Origin: Sporosarcina luteola
Lineage (GTDB): Bacteria; Bacillota; Bacilli; Bacillales_A; Planococcaceae
Reading direction: 5' to 3'
Assembly (NCBI RefSeq): GCF_023715585.1
Contig: NZ_JAMBOK010000001.1
Span: 1,302,001-1,366,000, forward strand
Length of the DNA: 64,000 bases
The notes under the pieces were generated by a model, which was given only the letters and a program-made list of their open reading frames with translations, was not told the origin of the DNA and did not search any database. Shown here piece after piece: positions 37,152-46,174 of the stretch. The stretch's first letter is position 1. Every line of letters starts with the position of its first letter. Made by a program: the position numbers and the translations under genes.

Positions 37152-37275
37152 GAAATGACGATAATTTTGTGAAATTGACCGATATGTCAAAGGAACTGAA
37201 CGATAACTGACAAGTTTTGATCGATAAACTTGTGAATTTGATCGATATCGGCCGAGAAATGATCGATATTCCGGA
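37152..37275. repeat. Phased motif array 3 (CGATA, exact 21-bp steps)
   Basis: CGATA starts at 37159, 37180, 37201, 37222, 37243 and 37264, an exact 21-bp period. The 5' flank is usually TGA or TGAT (TGATCGATA in the last three) and GAAAT-like bases precede that. It lies just 3' of prfB, next to the prfB terminator. No protein is encoded. The remaining part of the 36924-37151 gap holds nothing I recognise apart from the cccB start region. Confidence 0.85.
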
Positions 37276-37304
37276 AACCACAATTATATCCTGCTGAATA
37301 ATAG

Positions 37305-37331
37305 AAAAAAGCGCACCAAGGTGCGCTTTTT
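37305..37331. terminator. Terminator of prfB
   Basis: AGCGCACC and GGTGCGCT form a tight palindromic hairpin with As on one side and Ts on the other, ten bases past the prfB stop. Confidence 0.85.
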
Positions 37332-37340
37332 CTAATTTCA

Positions 37341-38445
37341 TTATGAAATTCTAGAACGTAAATAGGCGTTGATGAACATATCGATTTCCCCGTCCATGAC
37401 GGCGCCGACGTTTCCTGATTCCTCGTTCGTACGGTGGTCTTTCACCATGGAATAAGGGTGGAACACGTATGAGCGGATCTGGCTTCCCCACCCGATTTCC
37501 TTTTGTTCGCCCCGGATTTCAAGGAGTCTTGCTTCTTCTTCCTCGAGTTTGATTTGGAGGATTTTCGCTTTCAACAAGTTGAGAGCGCGTTCACGGTTTT
37601 TGATTTGCGAACGTTCTGTTTGGCAGGTGACGATTGCGCCTGTCGGAATATGCGTCATCCGGACTGCTGAATCAGTCGTGTTGACGTGCTGTCCGCCTGC
37701 TCCACTTGAACGGTATGTGTCGACTTTGACGTCTTCCATTTTCAAATCAATATCGACGTCTCCGTCAAATTCGGGCATGACTTCGATGGAAGAAAATGAC
37801 GTATGTCGTCTGCCTGATGAATCAAAAGGAGAAATACGGACAAGTCGATGTACACCTTTTTCCGCTTTCAAATACCCATACGCATTATGGCCTTTGATCG
37901 ATAGTGTCACCGATTTGACGCCAGCCTCATCGCCCGCCTGGTAATCAAGCGTCTCGACTTTGAAGCCTTGGTGTTCAGCCCAGCGAGTGTACATGCGTAG
38001 CAGCATGGAAGCCCAGTCCTGGGACTCGGTTCCGCCTGCGCCTGAGTGGATTTCCAGAATTGCATTGCTTTTATCGTATTCATCACTTAACAGCATTTGC
38101 AGATCAAAGTCATCCATTTTTTTCTTGAACTCTTTCAATTCTGCAGTGAGTTCTTCCTGCAATTCTTCATCGGCTTCTTCACGAAGCAATTCCAATGTCA
38201 TTTCGAGATTTTCCTGTGTATCGTTGAGTTCGTTGAATTCACCGACGGTATCCTTCAATGCATTCGATTCCGAAATGACTTTTTGCGCATTTTCCTGGTT
38301 ATCCCAGAAGCCTGGCTCCAGCATCACTTCGTCAAGTTCCTGTATTCGTGCCTCTTTGTTTTCTAAGTCAAAGAGACCCCCTGAAGTCCGCTAATTTCTT
38401 AGCTGTTTTGTCGAGCTCGTTGCGCACATCGGATAATTCCATCAT
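37341..38445 (-). CDS. prfB: Peptide chain release factor 2, with programmed +1 frameshift
   Basis: The gene is read in two frames. The first runs from the ATG at 38445 (AGGAGG upstream) through [17 protein letters not shown] to CTT-TGA at 38373-38368. The main frame continues after a +1 shift as [20 protein letters not shown]. The SD-like AGGGGG three bases before CTTTGAC is the standard stimulator, so RF2 shortage raises its own synthesis. The 367-residue product has the SPF anticodon-like tripeptide (RISPFDSSG) and GGQ (GAGGQHVN), which trigger release at UGA and UAA. Repeat copy E lies 36 bp upstream, between secA and prfB. Confidence 0.95.
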
Positions 38446-38480
38446 AGTAGTTCCTCCTGAAAATAAATAAAATAGGTAAT

Positions 38481-38661
38481 AACCGGATTTTCGCTACAGG
38501 CGGCGCTTTCCAATCGAACAGCGAAGGGTTCGATTTGCCGTATTTCTGCGTTCTTTGCAGAAATTAAGGCAGCCCCATCCTGCTCGCAACGTTCCACTTT
38601 TGCTCGCAAAAGCCGTTCTTCGTTACGGCTTTCGCTGGAGTCGCCACCTTTCGCTTCAATC
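38481..38661. repeat. Dispersed mosaic repeat, copy E, upstream of prfB
   Basis: A 181-bp type-I copy, in opposite orientation to copy B relative to the plus strand but the same orientation relative to the downstream gene. Ends are TTTTCGCTACAGGCGG and the complement of GGATTGAAGCGAAAGG. It contains the stems CAATCGAACAGCGAAGGGTTCGA and TTTCTGCGTTCTTTGCAGAAA in part. It fills the secA-prfB gap together with the secA terminator. Confidence 0.8.
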
Positions 38662-38712
38662 CTTATCAATCCTTAAAAGCACATTCAATAGTTGAAATGT
38701 ACTTAAAATAGA

Positions 38713-38757
38713 AACTTCCATCCGTAGACGCGGAATCCCGCGCTGCGGATGGGAAGT
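38713..38757 (-). terminator. Terminator of secA
   Basis: ACTTCCATCCG (38715-38725) pairs with CGGATGGGAAGT, and an inner CGCGG/CCGCG stem lies between; T-rich sequence follows on the minus strand, about 25 bases past the secA stop. Confidence 0.75.
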
Positions 38758-38781
38758 CAAGTTGTTGCTGCCAGGCAGCTC

Positions 38782-41286
38782 TTACTTGCCGTGGCAGTTT
38801 TTATATTTTTTGCCGCTTCCGCATGGGCACGGATCGTTGCGACCGATAGTGACTGAGCGGCGCACAGGCTTCTTCGTCACTTTCTCACCGTCTTCTTTCG
38901 GGTTGACGGCCTGCCCTTTTGCTACTTCCTCACGCTCGAGGTTGTTGCGGATTTCAGCTTTCATGACATATTTCGCTGCGTCATTTTCAATTGCCGTAAC
39001 CATTTCTTCGAACATTGCGAAGCCTTCCGCTTGATACGCACGGAGCGGATCCGTCTGGCCATATGCACGTAAGTGGATGCCGTGGCGCAATTGGTCCATC
39101 GCGTCAATATGATCCGTCCATTTTGAATCGATCGCCCGCAGAAGGACAACCTTTTCAAACTCGCGCATCTTATCCTCGGACATTTCGGCTTCCTTCTCAT
39201 TATATCGTTCAATGACCGCATCGTGAATCATTGATTTCAATTCCTCTTCGGTTTTTCCTTCCATATCCGCAACTGTCAAGCGGCCTTCCGGAAGAAGGTT
39301 TGCACCGAGGAAATCTTCCAAGCCTTTCAATTTCCACTCGGAATCTTTATCTTCGGGTGCATGCATCGCAATGACCCGGTCGATGACATTCTCAAGCATT
39401 CCTTCGAGTACCTCGCGGATATTTTCAGATGCAAGCACTTCATTACGTTCCTTATAGATGATTTCACGCTGCTGACGGAGCACATCATCATATTGCAGCA
39501 ACCGTTTCCGGGAGTCAAAGTTGTTCCCCTCGACCCGTTTCTGCGCAGATTCAACGGAACGCGACACCATTTTCGACTGGATCGGCGTCGTATCGTCCAT
39601 GCCCAGCTTCGTCATCATGCCTTTCATCTGCTCGGAACCGAACCGGCGCATAAGCTCGTCCTCAAGCGACAGGTAGAATTGCGTCACACCCGGATCCCCT
39701 TGACGGCCTGAACGTCCGCGCAGCTGGTTGTCGATTCGACGGGATTCATGCCGCTCCGTACCGATGACTGCAAGTCCACCGACATCTTGAACGCCTTCTC
39801 CGAGCTTGATGTCCGTACCACGGCCCGCCATGTTCGTCGCTATCGTCACCGCGCCTTTTTGCCCGGCTTCCAAGATGATTTCGGCTTCACGTCCATGGTT
39901 TTTCGCATTCAATACATTATGCGGAATGCCGTATTTCTTCAAGTAATTCGAGATGATTTCAGACGTTTCGATCGCCACCGTACCGACGAGCACTGGCTGC
40001 CCTTTCTGATGGCGTTCTTTAATGTCCTCGGCAACTGCTTTATATTTTCCATCCAATGATGCGTAGATCAGATCCGGACGGTCATCCCGTGCAATCGGCC
40101 GATTCGTCGGTATTGCAATGACATTCATATTGTAAATATTACGGAACTCTTCCTCTTCCGTTTTCGCAGTACCCGTCATACCGGATAGCTTGTCATACAT
40201 ACGGAAGAAGTTCTGGAACGTAATCGTCGCGAGCGTCATCGTTTCATTCTGGACTTCCAAGCCTTCCTTCGCCTCGATCGCCTGATGCAAGCCGTCGCTG
40301 TAGCGGCGGCCGCTCATCAAACGGCCCGTGAATGAATCGACGATGACAACTTCGCCTTCCTGGACGACATAGTCGACGTCGATATGCATGCTCGCATGCG
40401 CCTTCAATGATTGGTTGATGGCATGGTTCAACGTGACATGCTTCAAGTCGAACAAGTTCTCGATGCCGAACGCCTTCTCCGCCTTTTCGATACCCGCTTC
40501 CGTCAAAACAACACCTTTCGTCGACTCGTCATAGGAGTAATCCTCTTCTATTTTCAAGGTAATGACAAAGCGGTTCGCCAAACGGTAAAGCTCTGCTGAT
40601 TTCGCCGCTTGGCCGGAAATGATCAACGGAGTTCGCGCCTCATCGATCAAAATCGAGTCGACTTCGTCAATGACCGCGTAATGAAGCGGCCGCTGCACTT
40701 TATGCTCATCATACAGGACCATATTGTCGCGCAAATAGTCGAACCCGAGTTCATTATTCGTCGTATACGTAATGTCCGCCGCATACGCCTCTCGCTTTTC
40801 CTCTTTCGACAGGCTGTTCAAGTTCAAACCGACCGTCATTCCGAGGAATTCGAATAGCTCGCCCATCTCTGTTGCGTCACGGCTTGCGAGGTATTCGTTC
40901 ACCGTCACGACATGGACGCCCTTGCCGTCAAGCGCGTTCAAATAAACCGAGAGCGTCGACGTCAACGTCTTCCCTTCACCGGTCTTCATCTCCGCGATAT
41001 TCCCTTCGTTCAAAGCAGCCGCACCAATGATCTGTACGCGGAACGGATACATGCCAAGCACACGGCGTGAAGCTTCACGGACGACCGCGAACGCTTCCGG
41101 CTGAATGTCTTCAAGCGACTCGCCGTCTGCAACCCGCTTCTGGAATTCTTCCGTTTTTGCTTTCAGTTGCTCATCGGAAAGCTGTTCCATTTCAGTTGCA
41201 TGTTCTTCTACTCTATCTGCAATCTTTTCTAGACGTTTCAAATCTCTTTTATTCGGATCAAAAATTTTATTCAATACGCCAAGCAT
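38782..41286 (-). CDS. secA: Preprotein translocase ATPase SecA
   Basis: 834 residues, normal for Firmicute SecA. Walker A MKTGEGKT, the DEAD-like Walker [22 protein letters not shown], the preprotein-binding domain, motif GRGTDIKLG and [10 protein letters not shown] in the second ATPase half are present. The C-terminus ends with a zinc-binding [13 protein letters not shown]. It drives proteins through SecYEG. GAGGATG precedes the ATG. hpf is next upstream and prfB downstream, the B. subtilis order, but a terminator and repeat copy E now separate secA from prfB. Confidence 0.97.
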   Translation of the reverse strand: MLGVLNKIFDPNKRDLKRLEKIADRVEEHATEMEQLSDEQLKAKTEEFQKRVADGESLEDIQPEAFAVVREASRRVLGMYPFRVQIIGAAALNEGNIAEMKTGEGKTLTSTLSVYLNALDGKGVHVVTVNEYLASRDATEMGELFEFLGMTVGLNLNSLSKEEKREAYAADITYTTNNELGFDYLRDNMVLYDEHKVQRPLHYAVIDEVDSILIDEARTPLIISGQAAKSAELYRLANRFVITLKIEEDYSYDESTKGVVLTEAGIEKAEKAFGIENLFDLKHVTLNHAINQSLKAHASMHIDVDYVVQEGEVVIVDSFTGRLMSGRRYSDGLHQAIEAKEGLEVQNETMTLATITFQNFFRMYDKLSGMTGTAKTEEEEFRNIYNMNVIAIPTNRPIARDDRPDLIYASLDGKYKAVAEDIKERHQKGQPVLVGTVAIETSEIISNYLKKYGIPHNVLNAKNHGREAEIILEAGQKGAVTIATNMAGRGTDIKLGEGVQDVGGLAVIGTERHESRRIDNQLRGRSGRQGDPGVTQFYLSLEDELMRRFGSEQMKGMMTKLGMDDTTPIQSKMVSRSVESAQKRVEGNNFDSRKRLLQYDDVLRQQREIIYKERNEVLASENIREVLEGMLENVIDRVIAMHAPEDKDSEWKLKGLEDFLGANLLPEGRLTVADMEGKTEEELKSMIHDAVIERYNEKEAEMSEDKMREFEKVVLLRAIDSKWTDHIDAMDQLRHGIHLRAYGQTDPLRAYQAEGFAMFEEMVTAIENDAAKYVMKAEIRNNLEREEVAKGQAVNPKEDGEKVTKKPVRRSVTIGRNDPCPCGSGKKYKNCHGK

Positions 41287-41396
41287 TTAGGTCACATCCT
41301 CATTAAGTTCACCCTTCATTTTAACACTCTGAAAAGCGCCGTGCAAATAGTCTGGGTAATTTAGAACGTATTTTTTCAAAAATTGTTCCCCATTAT

Positions 41397-41420
41397 AAAA
41401 CCCCCGGATTTCTCCGGGGG
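41397..41420 (-). terminator. Terminator of hpf
   Basis: CCCCCGGA (41401-41408) pairs with TCCGGGGG (41413-41420); Ts follow on the minus strand, 13 bases past the stop. Confidence 0.85.
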
Positions 41421-41433
41421 CATGCATATCCAA

Positions 41434-41997
41434 TTAATTCGTTTCGATTAGACCGTATTTCCCGTCTTTCCGTTTGTAGACGATGTGAGTATCCTCGGAA
41501 TCGGCATCTGTAAAAATGAAGAAGCTGTGGCCGAGCATATTCATTTGAAGGATGGCTTCTTCTTGGTCCATCGGTTTCAAATCGAATTGCTTTGTGCGGA
41601 CGACTTCGAAATCAGATTCGTCGTTTGCCTGCTCTTCATTGTTGCTTCTTTCCTTCTCGACGGATTGAAGGAAGGCTGCGACGCCTTCGCGTTCGCGGAA
41701 TTTGCGGTTCACTCTTGTTTTATATTTCCTGATTTGACGCTCGAGCTTGTCGACGATGAGATCGATTGCAGCGTACATATCGTCATGGCGTTCTTCCGCC
41801 CGAAGAGTCAAATTCTTCATCGGAATTGTAATTTCCACTTTTGTCTGTTTGTCGTTATACACTTTCAGGTTTACGTGGGCTGTTGCGTTCGCGCCCTCTG
41901 TGAAGTATCTTTCGAGTTTCAGTACTTTCTTCTCGACGTACTCACGAATTGCCGGAGTTACATCAAGGTTTTCCCCTCGGATGTTAAAGTCTAGCAT
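41434..41997 (-). CDS. hpf: Ribosome hibernation promoting factor, long form
   Basis: 187 residues in two domains: the N-terminal S30AE domain (MLDFNIRGENLDVTPAIREY to about residue 100) that binds the 30S subunit, and the C-terminal dimerisation domain (RTKQFDLKPMDQEEAILQMN .. GLIETN) specific to long HPF, which joins two ribosomes into 100S particles. The linker is acidic and Asn-rich. AAAGGAGGAG precedes the ATG. This is YvyD in B. subtilis, at the same place beside secA. I could not assign its promoter type. Confidence 0.94.
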   Translation of the reverse strand: MLDFNIRGENLDVTPAIREYVEKKVLKLERYFTEGANATAHVNLKVYNDKQTKVEITIPMKNLTLRAEERHDDMYAAIDLIVDKLERQIRKYKTRVNRKFREREGVAAFLQSVEKERSNNEEQANDESDFEVVRTKQFDLKPMDQEEAILQMNMLGHSFFIFTDADSEDTHIVYKRKDGKYGLIETN

Positions 41998-42192
41998 ATG
42001 AACTCCTCCTTTAATTAACCGTTACTGTATACTTCTACATCTATATTCTAATCTCCTTCTTTTATTCGAAGGAAAATTAAAATCTTGTCGAAATGTGACG
42101 GATTCATCACGTTTGGAGTTTCTCGGTTTTTCTGCCAGATCAACTGGTTACTTATCTATTCCCTATTTTCAGTATACCAAATCTGGGAACAA

Positions 42193-43674
42193 TTATCGAA
42201 TTTCAACCAAGTCTTTTGTCCGTCTCATTGTTCCGTCCAATGTTCTGACAATTCGTTCGTTATCAGCGACAGTCGCGTGTACAGTTGCATTCACCTCTTC
42301 AACGGAAGCGCTTGATTGCGCCAGCAGATCCGCAAATGCAACCGTCATTTCACCTATGCCTGAGGTTTCATCGGCAATGACCTTCATCTTAGCGTCAAAC
42401 ATTTCAAATCGTCGATGGAGCCCATCCAACGTCTCATGCATCAATTCGATTTTCTGTTCCGCTTGAACGGTCATCGCGCCCTGCGACTTCAATTTTCCGG
42501 TGCTTGCCGCTAAATTTTCCTGCGACTGGCCGTTCATCGTATTGACATCATTCAAGTTGCCGTTGATTTTCGTCAACGTCTCGGCCGTCATATTGGCAAG
42601 CTTCCGGATTTCTTCCGCAACGACTGCAAACCCTTTTCCGTGATCTCCAGCGCGCGCCGCCTCAATTGACGCATTCAATGCCAACAGATTCGTCTGTCCG
42701 GTGATCGTCTCGATCGATTTGGCGAGCGCATTTGTCTGTTCGATATTTTGCGTAAGTGTGCTGAAAGAACCATTCAATTCATTCAACAGCTGCTCGACCT
42801 CTTCCATACCGGTACGCATGTTGCGCATCATATCTACAATTTCATTGGACTCCCTGCGCAATTCCGATGCCTCCGCAACCATCGAATGAGTATCGTTTTG
42901 CATTTCGAGTACATCGGTCTGTGTCCGTTCTGCATTTTGGGCAATTCTACCGATCTGTTCGGCTTCCTGTTCCACTCCCGCGGCAAGGGTGTTCATAATG
43001 CCGAGCAATTCCTGCTGGGAGGCGAGATGCTGCTCAGCAGTCATGCCGATCGACATGAGATCCTCCGCCACTTGCCCGACGTTTTTATTCAAACTGCGAT
43101 GCTTCCGCTCCTCTTCCAGCGCCAGCTCCGACTGCTCTGCCGTGAATTGATTCACACGCTCCTCCAGTTTCTTCGTCTGCCTGATTTGAATCAGCAGCCC
43201 GACAGCCATTAGGATAAGCGGCAGGACCATGCTCCCTTTGCTTGACGCAATCTGTTCCTGATAGGGGTATTTCGTCAAGAACACGATCAGCACGAGCACG
43301 GACGTGACGAAGCCGAAAGACATGATCCGCATCGAAACATGCACGCTTGCGATACCCGCAATGAAGAACGCAATGCCTGCAGTCGCGATGGACGGATCCC
43401 CGACAACGCCATTGAAAATCGCCGCTGCCCCTGAAATTCCAATGATTGCCCAAGGGAACAACTTCTCAAAGAACGTGAATTTCCTTGATAAAAGATATAG
43501 GATGATCGACGTCGTCATAGGGATCGTCATGCTGATCGTCTTCAACGCATCCTGACCGGTCACGAAGTAATAAATTGCACCAATCAGACTCGACGCCCCG
43601 AGTGTGATGAATAATATGAAGTTCTTCTTCGCAAATTGCTCCTGCATTAATTTATCCACATGTTCCGCTCCCAT
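42193..43674 (-). CDS. Methyl-accepting chemotaxis protein with six-helix membrane domain
   Basis: 493 residues. The first 185 residues form about six membrane helices with no large extracellular sensor domain; no HAMP domain follows. The C-terminal half is the MCP signalling coiled coil with the invariant tip [16 protein letters not shown] and [12 protein letters not shown], which binds CheA/CheW. Ligand sensing must be within the membrane or through a partner. The ATG at 43674 follows GGGGGA by seven bases; the ATG two codons earlier overlaps that site. A paralogue with the same layout, broken by a stop codon, lies immediately upstream (43795-45261), so the two arose by tandem duplication. 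Confidence 0.85.
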   Translation of the reverse strand: MGAEHVDKLMQEQFAKKNFILFITLGASSLIGAIYYFVTGQDALKTISMTIPMTTSIILYLLSRKFTFFEKLFPWAIIGISGAAAIFNGVVGDPSIATAGIAFFIAGIASVHVSMRIMSFGFVTSVLVLIVFLTKYPYQEQIASSKGSMVLPLILMAVGLLIQIRQTKKLEERVNQFTAEQSELALEEERKHRSLNKNVGQVAEDLMSIGMTAEQHLASQQELLGIMNTLAAGVEQEAEQIGRIAQNAERTQTDVLEMQNDTHSMVAEASELRRESNEIVDMMRNMRTGMEEVEQLLNELNGSFSTLTQNIEQTNALAKSIETITGQTNLLALNASIEAARAGDHGKGFAVVAEEIRKLANMTAETLTKINGNLNDVNTMNGQSQENLAASTGKLKSQGAMTVQAEQKIELMHETLDGLHRRFEMFDAKMKVIADETSGIGEMTVAFADLLAQSSASVEEVNATVHATVADNERIVRTLDGTMRRTKDLVEIR

Positions 43675-43751
43675 ACTCATTCCCCCTTGCCTGTTCTGTT
43701 AATCACGAGTCTATGTTTTCAATGTATCACGAATAGTCAAATAGTTCCAGA

Positions 43752-43784
43752 TAAAATAATAGCCCAGAAGAACTCCGGGCTATT
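43752..43784 (-). terminator. Terminator downstream of the broken chemoreceptor
   Basis: AATAGCCC (43758-43765) pairs with GGGCTATT (43777-43784); T-rich sequence follows on the minus strand, 10 bases past the stop at 43795. Confidence 0.75.
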
Positions 43785-43794
43785 TCTGTTCCTA

Positions 43795-45261
43795 TTATTC
43801 CTTCAAGCGAATCGCTTCTTCGTGTGTCTTTTGTATGTACGAGGCCATCATTTGCTGCTCGTCAACTGCCTCAGTCAGCGTGGCATTCAATTCTTCGATT
43901 GCCGCAGTGCTCTGTTGAACGATTGAAGCGAAATCCATCGTCCGTTGCTGGATCCGTTCGCTGTATTGCGAAATCGTCTGGAATTCACCTATGAATGAAG
44001 TCAGGTTTGCTTTCAACGCATCCATTGCATTGTAAAGGGAATTGAAGGAATGCATCGATTCATCCGCAACCGTGGACTGGACAGTCAATTGTCCAAGTCC
44101 CTCCTCCATTTTCGTGACTGCCAATTCGTTGTATTCATTCACATCGAACAAGTTCTGGTTAATTTTATGGAGTGTCTGGTCCGTCATGCCCGCAAGCTTC
44201 CGGATTTCCTCGGCAACAACTGCAAAACCTTTGCCGAATTCCCCTGCTCGGGCTGCCTCGATCGAAGCATTCAGCGCCAATAAATTCGTCTGGTTCGTGA
44301 TTTCCTGAATGGACGTCGCAAATTCATTGGTCTCCGTAATCTTTGCGGACAGCGCCCGGAAGGTTTCATTGAGATCCTTGAATGAATCTGAAAATAAATC
44401 CATATTCTTTTTCAACTCGGACATGTTCGCAGCACCCGTTTCTGCCTGTTCACCAGCTTTTTCAGACTGACTGACGATGTTTTCAAGTCCGATTGATACG
44501 CTGCCGACCACTTCATTCGTCTGTTCTGTCTCATCGGCGATGTCCGAAATATGATCTGCCTGATGCTGACTGCCAACACTCACTTCATTGACAGCCAGTA
44601 GCATTTCACGTTGGGATGAGGCAGACGTTTCAGAGCTGTGACGAAGCTGCGCAAGATATTCCGTAATCGTCCCGACCGCTTGTTCCATGTTATTTTTCAA
44701 TCGCTCTTCTTCTTTAACTTTTGCTTGCGTCAACGCCATCAACTCTTCAACTTTTACAAACACCTAGCCATTCTGCCGGACAACTAAAAACAGCACAATG
44801 CCCGCAAGGAAGAACAACAGCAGCAGATTGTTTCCGCTCGCCATAACAAGTTCCGGTTCAACGAAATTCAAATGATTCATGAGAAGTGCGATGAAGCCCA
44901 GCACTAACCCGAACCCCATGATCAGCATTTTGCCATGGATTGCGGAAAGCGCTAAAATGAGCACGATAATTCCAATTGACCCTAAATTCGCTTCTGAGAA
45001 ATAAATGACACCGAGCGCTACCGAAAAATTCATTAGGAGCAAAACGTAAGGTACATAAGAGGCAAGCCTGCCCCACTTCAAACTCAAAAAGTAAAAGAGA
45101 ACCGCTACTGTAAACGGCACAGCGACCGATAGGATGATTGCCGGCGGTGATTGTTGAATGAGCTGCGCAATCAACCCCAGACCTCCGGCAATTCCAAATC
45201 CGATCACCATAATCCGGTTCTTCTGCAACCAATCTTCGTGTAGTAACTGATTCATATTCAT
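43795..45261 (-). pseudogene. Methyl-accepting chemotaxis protein split by an in-frame TAG
   Basis: Two frames lie in the same phase. The first (from ATG 45261, about 165 codons) encodes a six-helix membrane domain ending FLVVRQNG; it stops at TAG 44766-44764. The next codon, GTG at 44763, begins 322 codons of MCP signalling domain (tip [29 protein letters not shown]). Together they align end to end with the intact 493-residue paralogue at 42193-43674, whose [16 protein letters not shown] spans the stop. One base change therefore separates it from an intact receptor. Reinitiation at the adjacent GTG could still make a soluble signalling half; no ribosome-binding site supports this. A FadR-type palindrome lies upstream. 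Confidence 0.85.
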
Positions 45262-45300
45262 CAAAAAACCCCCGACCTAAAGTGAATAATATGTAACTTC

Positions 45301-45318
45301 TGAATGAGTATTCATTCA
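45301..45318. promoter_or_regulatory. FadR-type operator upstream of the split chemoreceptor
   Basis: TGAATGAGTATTCATTCA is a perfect 7-4-7 palindrome. Its minus-strand reading matches the B. subtilis FadR (YsiA) consensus TGAATGAMTANTCATTCA at every position. It lies 40 bp before the receptor start, within the likely promoter; fliT with its terminator is on the other side. FadR represses fatty-acid degradation genes until long-chain acyl-CoA binds it. Confidence 0.65.
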
Positions 45319-45330
45319 AAGCACTGCGGC

Positions 45331-45360
45331 AAAAACACCAACCAGGCGATGCCTGATTGG
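45331..45360 (-). terminator. Terminator of the fliD-fliS-fliT unit
   Basis: CCAACCAGGC (45338-45347) pairs with GCCTGATTGG (45351-45360), loop GAT, and Ts follow on the minus strand, nine bases past the fliT stop. Confidence 0.8.
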
Positions 45361-45369
45361 CTTAGCTTG

Positions 45370-45723
45370 TTATTGCTTTGTATCGTAGAACGTCCCGTCC
45401 CGCGCTACCTTGCCGTATGGATTGACATAGCTTTTGACATGTTCTTTCTTGGACTGGGCGGCAGTGATTTCGGAACGGATCATTTTCATGTAGGAGTCGA
45501 GCGCAACTTCGACTTGTTTTTCGAGTGCGACGAGCGCCTTGCCCAGTTCTAGTTCTTCCGGTGTGAAAGGAGCGCTGATTTCTTTTTGGAGAGCATCCCT
45601 CTCATCGAGCAATGCGTCGATTTCTTCGATGACGGCATCTCGATGCTCTTCATCGGTACGGCTCGTCGCGGAGAGGAGCAGCTGCGCCGTTTCCTGCCAC
45701 CGGATCATCGCAGGCCGGATCAT
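45370..45723 (-). CDS. fliT: Flagellar assembly chaperone FliT
   Basis: 117 residues from the ATG at 45723, which overlaps the fliS stop as ATGA. The protein is helical and acidic in its middle part, and ends with NPYGKVARDGTFYDTKQ; an NPY..DG.FYD tail is typical of Bacillus FliT. FliT escorts the cap protein FliD. A longer frame begins 19 codons earlier inside fliS, but the ATGA coupling makes the shorter start more likely. Sequence conservation in FliT is low, so the name leans on the fliD-fliS-fliT context. Confidence 0.8.
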   Translation of the reverse strand: MIRPAMIRWQETAQLLLSATSRTDEEHRDAVIEEIDALLDERDALQKEISAPFTPEELELGKALVALEKQVEVALDSYMKMIRSEITAAQSKKEHVKSYVNPYGKVARDGTFYDTKQ

Positions 45724-46121
45724 ATTTCGTCCGTATTCGCGTACTGCTTCGTGCGGTTGATTTGGATCACTTGTTTCCATGTATCGCGAAATTCCGTAAT
45801 GATTCCCGCAGCTTCATCGTAGAGCGCGACATCGTTTTTAATATTCCCTTCGATCAAACGATTATTGACGAAATCATAGAGAACCATCATATTTTCCGAA
45901 ACCGGAACGGACATGTCCAATGTGAGCATCAGCTCGGAAACGATCGCCTGCGCCTTTTGCGTCGCGGTGTTCTTTCCTTCGATGTTGCCTTGTTCCATCG
46001 CCTTCTTCGCCTGTTGGATGAACTTCAGGCATCCGTTGTAGAGCATGAGCGTCAATTCGCCAGGCGTTGATGTATTCACAGAGTTGTTCTGATACGTTGC
46101 ATATGGATTGTTAATTGCCAT
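45720..46121 (-). CDS. fliS: Flagellar export chaperone FliS
   Basis: 133 residues, all-helical. NNPYATYQNNSVNTSTPGEL, MLYNGCLKFIQQAKKAM and the conserved MMVLYDFVNNRLIEGNIKND identify FliS, which holds flagellin in the cytoplasm before export. AAAAGGAG precedes the ATG. It lies 53 bp after fliD and overlaps fliT by four bases. Flagellin (hag) itself is not in this window. Confidence 0.93.
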   Translation of the reverse strand: MAINNPYATYQNNSVNTSTPGELTLMLYNGCLKFIQQAKKAMEQGNIEGKNTATQKAQAIVSELMLTLDMSVPVSENMMVLYDFVNNRLIEGNIKNDVALYDEAAGIITEFRDTWKQVIQINRTKQYANTDEI

Positions 46122-46174
46122 TGATTACATTTCTCCTTTTTTATCGATAAGCATGATTATCATACCGACCAATG

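Noticed and set aside
37341..38445. Reading prfB as a pseudogene because of its internal TGA
   Set aside because: The stop is the programmed frameshift site with all known elements in place.
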